Source: Pseudomonas chlororaphis
GTDB taxonomy: Bacteria; Pseudomonadota; Gammaproteobacteria; Pseudomonadales; Pseudomonadaceae
Direction: 5' to 3'
DNA length: 64,000 nucleotides
NCBI RefSeq assembly: GCF_000783395.1
Contig: NZ_JSFK01000003.1
Location: forward strand, 434,135-498,134
The notes below the pieces were generated by a model that saw only the letters and a program-made list of their open reading frames with translations, did not search any database and was not told the origin of the DNA. Position numbers and translations under genes: made by a program. Shown piece by piece: positions 58,111 through 64,000 of the stretch (the first letter of the stretch is position 1; every line of letters starts with the position of its first letter).

Positions 58111-59612
58111 CAGTCGATCACCCGTCCTTTCAGTGCGAAGAGGCCTTGCGGACGTTTCTGGATAAACAGAATGATCAGCGCGAGGATCAGGATCTTGCCG
58201 AGCACCGCACCGATCTGCGGCTCGAGAATCTTGTTGGCGATGCCCAGGCCAAAGGCCGCGAGCACGCTACCGGCCAACTGACCGACACCGCCGAGCACCA
58301 CCACCAGGAACGAGTCGATGATGTAGCTCTGGCCGAGGTCCGGGCCGACGTTACCGATCTGGCTCAGCGCCACACCGCCGAGGCCGGCAATGCCCGAGCC
58401 GAGGCCGAAGGCGAGCATGTCGACGCGTCCGGTCGGCACGCCGCAGCAGGCGGCCATGTTGCGGTTCTGGGTGACGGCGCGGACGTTGAGGCCCAGACGC
58501 GTTTTGTTCAGCAGCAGCCAGGTCAGTACCACCACAAACAGGGCGAAAGCGATGATCACAATGCGGTTGTATGGCAGCACCAGATTTGGCAGCACTTGAA
58601 TGCCACCAGACAGCCATGCCGGGTTGGCCACTTCAACGTTCTGCGCGCCGAACAACAGGCGCACCAGTTGAATCAGCATCAGGCTGATGCCCCAAGTGGC
58701 TAGCAAGGTTTCCAGTGGGCGGCCGTAGAGATGGCGAATCACCGTGCGTTCCAAAGCCATGCCGATGGCCGCGGTGACAAAGAACGCCACCGGCAGTGCG
58801 ATCAAGGGATAAAACTCGATCGCTTGGGGGGCGTAGCGCTGGAACATCAACTGCACCACGTACGTCGAGTAGGCACCGAGCATCAGCATCTCGCCGTGGG
58901 CCATGTTGATCACGCCGAGCAGGCCGAACGTGATCGCCAGACCGAGTGCGGCGAGCAGCAGAATCGAACCGAGCGACATGCCGCTGAACGCCTGACCGAG
59001 CACTTCGCCGATCAGCAGTTTGCGTTTGACCTGAGCGAGGCTGGTTTCAGCGGCGGTGCGTACGCCGGCATCGCTTTCGACGCCGGGTTCAAGCAAGCCT
59101 TCGAGGCGCGTGCGCGCCAAGGGATCGCCGGTTTCGCCAAGCAGGCGCACTGCGGCGAGGCGCACCGCCGGATCGGCATCGACCAGTTGCAGATTGGCCA
59201 ACGCCAGGCTCAGGGCGGCATGAACGCCTTCATCTTTTTCGCCAGCGAGTTGCTGGTCGAGGAATTTCAGCTGCGCGGGTTTCGCGCTTTTCTGCAATTG
59301 CTGCGCGGCAGTCAGACGGATTTTGGCGTCGGCAGCGAGCAATTGGTGGCTGGCCATGGCGGTGTCGATCAGACCCCGCAGGCGGTTGTTCAGGCGCAGG
59401 GTTTTGGGTTGGCCATCGATGGTCAGTTCGCCTTGTTGCAGGGCGTTGATCAGTTCGATACGGGCCGGATCGGGCTGCGCGGCCCAGGTTTCCAGCAGTT
59501 TGGCTTGCTGCACAGGATTGGCCGCGACGAAGTCTTCGGCGTCGCCGGCGTGGGCCAGCATTGGCAGCAACAGTGCGATGGCTATGAGAAAGCGGTGTAT
59601 GGCAGTGGGCAT
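58110..59612 (-). CDS. urtB: urea ABC transporter permease UrtB
   Basis: This 500-residue protein has a signal-like N-terminus (FLIAIALLLPMLAHA), a periplasmic extension of about 200 residues with HEAT-like helical repeats, then a LivH-type permease core with GLLGVINMAHGEMLMLGAYS. The extension is usual for proteobacterial UrtB and absent from LivH. The coupling loop is TRLGLNVRAVTQNRNMAACC. It overlaps urtC by one base (TGATG). Confidence 0.95.
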   Translation of the reverse strand: MPTAIHRFLIAIALLLPMLAHAGDAEDFVAANPVQQAKLLETWAAQPDPARIELINALQQGELTIDGQPKTLRLNNRLRGLIDTAMASHQLLAADAKIRLTAAQQLQKSAKPAQLKFLDQQLAGEKDEGVHAALSLALANLQLVDADPAVRLAAVRLLGETGDPLARTRLEGLLEPGVESDAGVRTAAETSLAQVKRKLLIGEVLGQAFSGMSLGSILLLAALGLAITFGLLGVINMAHGEMLMLGAYSTYVVQLMFQRYAPQAIEFYPLIALPVAFFVTAAIGMALERTVIRHLYGRPLETLLATWGISLMLIQLVRLLFGAQNVEVANPAWLSGGIQVLPNLVLPYNRIVIIAFALFVVVLTWLLLNKTRLGLNVRAVTQNRNMAACCGVPTGRVDMLAFGLGSGIAGLGGVALSQIGNVGPDLGQSYIIDSFLVVVLGGVGQLAGSVLAAFGLGIANKILEPQIGAVLGKILILALIILFIQKRPQGLFALKGRVID

Positions 59613-59669
59613 TAGTGGAGTTTCCTTTCTTGCGGTGGCCGATGGAGCGGTGTCCGGCTGTGAATCCGC

Positions 59670-60053
59670 CCCTCACCCTAACCCTCTCCCAGAGGGAGAG
59701 GGGACTGACCGAGTTGTCAGGTCATCCAGCACCGACCTGACATTCCTGCGTCGAACTCAGGTTCTGAAAGCCATAGAGATCTGCTCCCTTCCCCCCTCTC
59801 CCAGAGGGAGAGGGAACTGACCGAGTTGTCAGGTCATCCAGCACCGACCTGACATTCCTGCGTCGAACTCGGGTTCAGAAAGCTATAGATATCTGCTCCC
59901 TTTCCCCCTCTCCCAGAGGGAGAGGGGACTGACCGAGTTGTCAGGTCGTCCAGCACCGACCTGACATTCCTGCGTCGAACTCGGGTTCTGAAAGCTATAG
60001 AGATCTGCTCCCTTTCCCCTCTACCCCTTGGGGGAGAGGGTTGGGGTGAGGGG
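59670..60053. repeat. CCCTCACCC-type element, copy 5, with three tandem 112-bp units
   Basis: The ends CCCTCACCCTAACCCTCTCC and GGGGGAGAGGGTTGGGGTGA are inverted repeats. Units beginning CCCTCTCCCAGAGGGAGAGG start at 59682, 59794 and 59906 (period 112); a terminal hairpin follows at 60017. Units differ by only a few bases. The element fills the gap between urtA and urtB. The repeated core matches, in reverse, the core at 4064-4102. Confidence 0.88.
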
Positions 60054-60091
60054 GAAAAGATCTTCGCCCCACCCCAAAACCCAAGTCAGAC

Positions 60092-61357
60092 TCAGTTGCT
60101 CTTCACCGCATAATCCGGCTTCTTGTCGTTGCCCTGAATGAACGGGCTCCACGGTTGCGCGCGGATCGGCCCTTCGGTCTGCCACACCACGTTGAACTGA
60201 CCGTCGGCCTGAATCTCGCCGATCATCACCGGTTTGTGCAGGTGGTGATTGGTCTTGTCCATGGTCAGCGTGTAGCCCGACGGTGCAGCGAACGTCTGGC
60301 CGGCCAGCGCTTCACGGACTTTGTCGACGTCGGTGGACTTGGCTTTCTCAACCGCCTGCGCCCACATGTGGATGCCGACGTAAGTGGCTTCCATTGGATC
60401 GTTGGTCACGGCTTTGTCGGCGCCCGGCAGGTTGTGTTTCTTCGCGTAGGCTTTCCAGTCAGCGACGAATTTCTTGTTCTGCGGGTTCTCTACCGACTCG
60501 AAGTAGTTCCACGCCGCGAGGTTGCCCACCAGCGGTTTGGTGTCGATGCCGCGCAGTTCTTCTTCGCCGACCGAGAACGCCACAACCGGTACGTCGGTCG
60601 CCTTCAGGCCCTGGTTGGCCAGCTCTTTGTAGAACGGCACGTTGGAGTCACCGTTGACCGTCGAGATGACAGCAGTCTTGCCGCCGGCCGAGAATTTTTT
60701 GATGTTGGCGACGATGGTTTGATAGTCGCTGTGACCGAACGGTGTGTAGACCTCTTCGATGTCCTTGTCGGCCACACCTTTGGAATGCAGGAACGAGCGC
60801 AGGATCTTGTTGGTGGTGCGCGGGTAGACGTAGTCGGTGCCGAGCAGGAAGTAGCGTTTGGCGCTGCCGCCTTCTTCGCTCATCAGGTATTCAACCGCCG
60901 GGATCGCTTGCTGGTTCGGCGCGGCGCCGGTGTAAAACACGTTCGGCGACATCTCTTCGCCTTCGTACTGCACCGGGTAGAACAGCAGGCCGTTAAGCTC
61001 TTCGAACACCGGCAACACCGATTTACGCGACACCGAAGTCCAGCAGCCGAACACCACGGCAACCTTGTCCTGAGTCAGCAACTGCCGGCCTTTTTCGGCA
61101 AACAGCGGCCAGTTCGACGCCGGGTCAACCACCACCGGCTCAAGCATCTTGCCGTTGACGCCGCCCTTGGCGTTGATCTCGTCGATGGTCATCAGCGCCA
61201 TGTCTTTGAGCGATGTTTCGGAGATCGCCATGGTGCCGGACAACGAATGCAGAATCCCGACCTTGATGGTCTCGGCGGCCTGGACAGTCCAGGTCATGCC
61301 CATCGCGGCAATGGATGCCGTGAGTGTGAAAGCCTTGATCAAACTGCGACGCTTCAT
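60092..61357 (-). CDS. urtA: urea ABC transporter substrate-binding protein UrtA
   Basis: This 421-residue precursor begins MKRRSLIKAFTLTASIAAMG, a twin-arginine (RRxxLK) type signal peptide. The mature part starts near AAETIKVGILHSLSG and matches UrtA/FmdD: FGCWTSVSRKSVLPVFEELN, FYPVQYEGEEMSPNVFYTGA and AVTNDPMEATYVGIHMWAQA. GGAG lies 9 nt before ATG 61357. It binds urea in the periplasm. It is the first gene of the operon and is behind a sigma-54 site. Confidence 0.96.
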   Translation of the reverse strand: MKRRSLIKAFTLTASIAAMGMTWTVQAAETIKVGILHSLSGTMAISETSLKDMALMTIDEINAKGGVNGKMLEPVVVDPASNWPLFAEKGRQLLTQDKVAVVFGCWTSVSRKSVLPVFEELNGLLFYPVQYEGEEMSPNVFYTGAAPNQQAIPAVEYLMSEEGGSAKRYFLLGTDYVYPRTTNKILRSFLHSKGVADKDIEEVYTPFGHSDYQTIVANIKKFSAGGKTAVISTVNGDSNVPFYKELANQGLKATDVPVVAFSVGEEELRGIDTKPLVGNLAAWNYFESVENPQNKKFVADWKAYAKKHNLPGADKAVTNDPMEATYVGIHMWAQAVEKAKSTDVDKVREALAGQTFAAPSGYTLTMDKTNHHLHKPVMIGEIQADGQFNVVWQTEGPIRAQPWSPFIQGNDKKPDYAVKSN

Positions 61358-61421
61358 TGTGCGATCTCCATGAACATTCAATTTTTATGGTTGGCAGATG
61401 CGGACGACTGAAGGTGTGTTT

Positions 61422-61437
61422 TGCAAGGGCTGTGCCC
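61422..61437 (-). promoter_or_regulatory. sigma-54 promoter for urtABCDE-ure
   Basis: On the minus strand GGGCACAGCCCTTGCA has the invariant GG and GC 10 nt apart and differs from TGGCACG-N4-TTGCA at two positions. It lies 64 nt upstream of urtA. No competing sigma-70 promoter is clear in the 310-bp gap. Confidence 0.75.
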
Positions 61438-61490
61438 GGTCGGTATCGGGCAGGAAAATGTCGTTTCAGAGCGGTTGCGTAACAGGGGGA

Positions 61491-61528
61491 GCGCACCAGG
61501 AATGGACAGGTTGCGGGTGTTGGTGCGC
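61491..61528. promoter_or_regulatory. possible NtrC half-site pair upstream of urtA
   Basis: GCGCACCA (61491-61498) and TGGTGCGC (61521-61528) are exact inverted arms with a 22-nt spacer, about 55-105 nt upstream of the urtA -24 element. The half-site sequence and order fit NtrC, but the spacer is longer than in a standard dimer site. Confidence 0.4.
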
Positions 61529-61667
61529 AGAGGTGCGCCAGTTTGGGGCGCGGCGTGTGCTGGCAGATGCGGACACATAAACGATAAACATGTACCACGG
61601 CTCGCCAGGCCGGCAGGAACAGACTCATTCGATCGTTATCCCGATTCTATTTCGCAGGATGCTTATC

Positions 61668-64000
61668 ATGAGTGACGTTTCAGGCCGGACCGACCGCGCC
61701 GCCAAACCTTCCCGCAAACTCGGGCTGCCGCCCCTGAGTCCGGCGTTTCTGACTGAGGAGGATGCTGCCTATTGGGTCCATACCCGTATTCCCCAGAACA
61801 CGGACAGGGAATATGGCAGCGTGATCCTGCTTCGCCCGGATGGGCGATTCGTCGCCACCTCACCCGTCCCGGGAGAAGTCACACGCTTCGATTTCGGTAG
61901 CATCATCGAAGTCGATGCCGCAGGCCGCTACGTGCACCCTCGTGGCTATAGATGCGTGGCGAACCTGCATTGCCATGCGCCTCTGTACGAGGAAGTTCGC
62001 AAAGCCAACCCACGTCAGGACGAAAGGCTGATCAGGCTTTTCATCAATTTTTTCTCCGATCTGGATTTCGTCGCGGATGTGGCTGCGAAGGACTTTTTTC
62101 GCAGTGCGTATCTGTCCGGACCCGATGGAACCTTGCTCAAATATTCGCCGAGTGGCTCGAAAGAGGAGTTCAGCTACTACCTATGGCGCAAGGCTGGCTC
62201 GCCGACCGGTAATCCGGTGGGCACCTATGACGTGATGAGCATCATCAACAAGGTCGCGTCCGTGGGTGAGCTGAAAGTCATAGTTTCGCACGAAGACTGG
62301 GGGCATTCCGTTGGCCAAGTGCCGCCGGACTGGAAAGCAGGCCAGCCATTTTCCAAAGGCAGGCTTACCGAGTTACCGCTGATGACTCGCGTCTGTGTCA
62401 ATGCCGAACGCGCCGTTATCGCCGCGCTAAAGTCCCGGGGCGCACAAACTTCAGGGTTGCTTCTGAAGAAAATCGCCAGCGAAGAGTATGTCGCGACCCA
62501 TGCACGCCCGGCGGGACTGGCGTCATGGGATCCAGTGAAGATCTTTCCGGCGGGTGATGACGGGCAATTACAGTTGCCTGAAGGCTACGGGCTGGAAGGT
62601 TTTTACTACGCTTCCCGTCCTGACCCTTCGCGGCTCACTCCTGCTCAGCCGTGGCTCTGCGAGAATTTCTTCACGCCACAGGAAATCGCTCTGGCCATTT
62701 CGTGTCACAAGAGGAGCCAGAGATTGGCTGTGGCCGGTCGGCCTTTGTCGCTGTACATGCAGGCCAGCGATGCTTCCATGTTGAAGTACAGCTTCAGCGG
62801 CAGCGAGATAGAAACGGCACTGAGCGTCGAGCATTCCGACGGGTCAATCACCGACGCCGGGGTGCAGTCCAGGCTGATGACTGGAGCATTGTGGCCACGG
62901 GAATTTGTCTCGATGTTGATATTGGCTGGCCGGCTTGAAGTTGTACGAGGCAGCGCGTTGTGGGCGCGTTTGGGGGTGATGGACCTGGAGTGGGTACCCT
63001 TCGCGAACTTCCCTTGGCCGCCATTGAGTCAGGCGTTTTTATCCGCCGATGACGCTGTCCGGTATGCCCACGAACAAGTCGGCATTCGACGTGACCGACA
63101 GTATGTGGGTTATGTATTTCAGCGCAGCGACAAACGCTTTGTGGTGACCGAGCCACTGGAAGGGGATATCGATGTGCTTGACCAGGGGCAGCTTTATCCT
63201 CGAGATAATCGAGGGCGTCCGGTTTTTCCCGACAACCATGTGTTGCACGCCCGTTATGTCTCCCATGTAGCGCTCTCGCAGCTGGAACCGGTCAATATCG
63301 AATTCCGGCAGTGGACGTTTCATGAGGCGTTGCTCAGCCTGCAGATGTTGAGTGTCGAGGAGGTCCGGCAGGTATTGCTTGATGAAACTGTTCTGTATTG
63401 CTCTGCAGCCATGGACAGTCTGGTCAGATTCGCACCTTACGCCACCCTGGCTTCGAAGGATCTGGCGCGACGCCTGGGGACACGCTTGCATCCCGGTCCC
63501 TTGGCTCTGGACCTGGACAACGGCAGCAAACGACCGCAGGACTTCATCAGGGAGCAGGCCGCCGCCGGCTGGCTGTTCAACCTGACGGACAACGAGTTGT
63601 GGGGCCATCGCGGCCAAATACTGCCGGGCTGGAGCATGCCAGAATCCGCCGGGTCAAGATCCACAGAACCGACATCGCCCATACCGACATTGCCTACGCC
63701 GTCCCTGCCCCAGCCGTCACTGCCACCGTATCCTTCCTCGTCTTCGCCTCGGTCGTCTTCTCCTTGGCCATTGCCATGGAAGCGGCCTGAGTTCGTCATG
63801 TACGGTCCAGTCTGTGCTTCGGCGGACGAAGCGGCGCAGTATCTGTTTGCTGGCGACAGGCGTTTGCACGATGAGAGCCGAGCCTGGTTCGCATTCATCC
63901 TCAAGCACGAGGGCCGGGAGGAATACATTGGTACTGAGCTGATTCCTGTCAGTGGCCAGGACAGTAACCTGTTTCGACTGGAATCGGTATTTGCTCCTCG
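61668..64000 (+). CDS. accessory protein with repeated DUF4329-like units, 3' end beyond window
   Basis: An open frame runs from ATG 61668 (AGGA about 9 nt before) to the window edge, 777 visible residues. Units of one fold start at about residues 22 (LSPAFLTEEDAAYWVHTR), 244 (NAERAVIAALKSRGAQ), 453 (LSQAFLSADDAVRYAHEQ) and 714 (PVCASADEAAQYLFAGDR). Each pairs an Ala-rich helix with strands such as YGSVILLRPDGRFVATSPV. The first and clearest unit has a His-x-His pattern (ANLHCHAPLYEEV). This pattern resembles DUF4329, found in RHS and other toxin-related proteins; the call is by eye. A Pro/Ser linker (residues 670-705) precedes the fourth unit. It is divergent from urtA. Function unknown. Confidence 0.68.
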   Translation, partial: MSDVSGRTDRAAKPSRKLGLPPLSPAFLTEEDAAYWVHTRIPQNTDREYGSVILLRPDGRFVATSPVPGEVTRFDFGSIIEVDAAGRYVHPRGYRCVANLHCHAPLYEEVRKANPRQDERLIRLFINFFSDLDFVADVAAKDFFRSAYLSGPDGTLLKYSPSGSKEEFSYYLWRKAGSPTGNPVGTYDVMSIINKVASVGELKVIVSHEDWGHSVGQVPPDWKAGQPFSKGRLTELPLMTRVCVNAERAVIAALKSRGAQTSGLLLKKIASEEYVATHARPAGLASWDPVKIFPAGDDGQLQLPEGYGLEGFYYASRPDPSRLTPAQPWLCENFFTPQEIALAISCHKRSQRLAVAGRPLSLYMQASDASMLKYSFSGSEIETALSVEHSDGSITDAGVQSRLMTGALWPREFVSMLILAGRLEVVRGSALWARLGVMDLEWVPFANFPWPPLSQAFLSADDAVRYAHEQVGIRRDRQYVGYVFQRSDKRFVVTEPLEGDIDVLDQGQLYPRDNRGRPVFPDNHVLHARYVSHVALSQLEPVNIEFRQWTFHEALLSLQMLSVEEVRQVLLDETVLYCSAAMDSLVRFAPYATLASKDLARRLGTRLHPGPLALDLDNGSKRPQDFIREQAAAGWLFNLTDNELWGHRGQILPGWSMPESAGSRSTEPTSPIPTLPTPSLPQPSLPPYPSSSSPRSSSPWPLPWKRPEFVMYGPVCASADEAAQYLFAGDRRLHDESRAWFAFILKHEGREEYIGTELIPVSGQDSNLFRLESVFAP

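Noticed and set aside
59682..60017. Possible CRISPR or satellite array
   Set aside because: The 112-bp units have no unique spacers and belong to the element family with inverted ends.
63437..63928. Minus-strand frames at the right end
   Set aside because: They oppose the continuous plus-strand DUF4329-like gene and have antisense-type composition.

Overview
The window reads as chromosome of a Pseudomonas of the fluorescens group. The support is dense coding at high G+C, AGGAG-type ribosome sites, many paired inverted REP sequences (REPINs) of the GTGGGAGC...GCTCCCAC type, and a gene order I recognise from memory as broadly collinear with P. aeruginosa PAO1 between about PA4928 (ygiQ) and PA4858 (urtA), with extra genes inserted. 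No tRNA, rRNA, CRISPR array, prophage or transposase gene was seen.

Layout. 0-1.4 kb: end of a large accessory coiled-coil protein (-). 1.6-3.9 kb: ygiQ radical SAM protein. 4.4-11.1 kb: three-gene transglutaminase / ATP-grasp + alpha-E operon. 11.3-15.2 kb: small basic protein, LOG-family hydrolase, azurin with an ANR-type box, and nadE-pncB of NAD salvage. 15.2-18.3 kb: A+T-richer islet with two small proteins, an AGCS amino-acid:cation symporter and a divergent HTH regulator. 18.4-22.4 kb: LysR regulator and amaB-amaA for pipecolate/lysine degradation. 22.5-28 kb: livKHMGF branched-chain amino-acid ABC transporter behind a sigma-54 promoter. 28-28.8 kb: non-coding stretch with DnaA-box-like motifs and a diverged duplication. 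28.8-31.9 kb: SDR, CDF-like transporter and AGE-family epimerase. 32.1-34.5 kb: ureEFG and ureJ behind a second sigma-54 site. 34.8-48.8 kb: DesT-like regulator, a secreted 14-residue-repeat protein, AsmA, ferritin-like protein, azoR-sugE with a LysR regulator, a lipase-like hydrolase, a DMT exporter with an AraC regulator, psiF, an AI-2E-family permease, yegD and cbpA-cbpM behind a heat-shock-type promoter. 49-50.4 kb: an accessory protein with a SET-like C-terminus. 50.5-61.4 kb: ureC, ureB, two GNAT acetyltransferases, ureA, ureD and urtEDCBA, all on the minus strand, with a third sigma-54 site before urtA. 61.7 kb to the end: an accessory protein with repeated DUF4329-like units.

Nitrogen is the common theme. 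UrtABCDE imports urea, UreABC hydrolyses it, UreDEFG and UreJ supply and insert nickel, LivKHMGF imports branched-chain amino acids, and AmaA/AmaB degrade pipecolate. Three transcription units (livK, ureE, urtA) carry close matches to the -24/-12 consensus, which suggests joint control by sigma-54 and probably NtrC.

The most unusual content is (i) three large accessory proteins, two of which share an N-terminal module that I associate with big Pseudomonas toxin-like proteins, one of them ending in a SET-like domain; (ii) five intergenic elements with CCCTCACCC...GGGTGAGGG ends, three of which have internal tandem duplications of different periods and sit inside the ure/urt region; (iii) the DnaA-box-rich duplicated non-coding stretch; and (iv) the 14-residue-repeat secreted protein.
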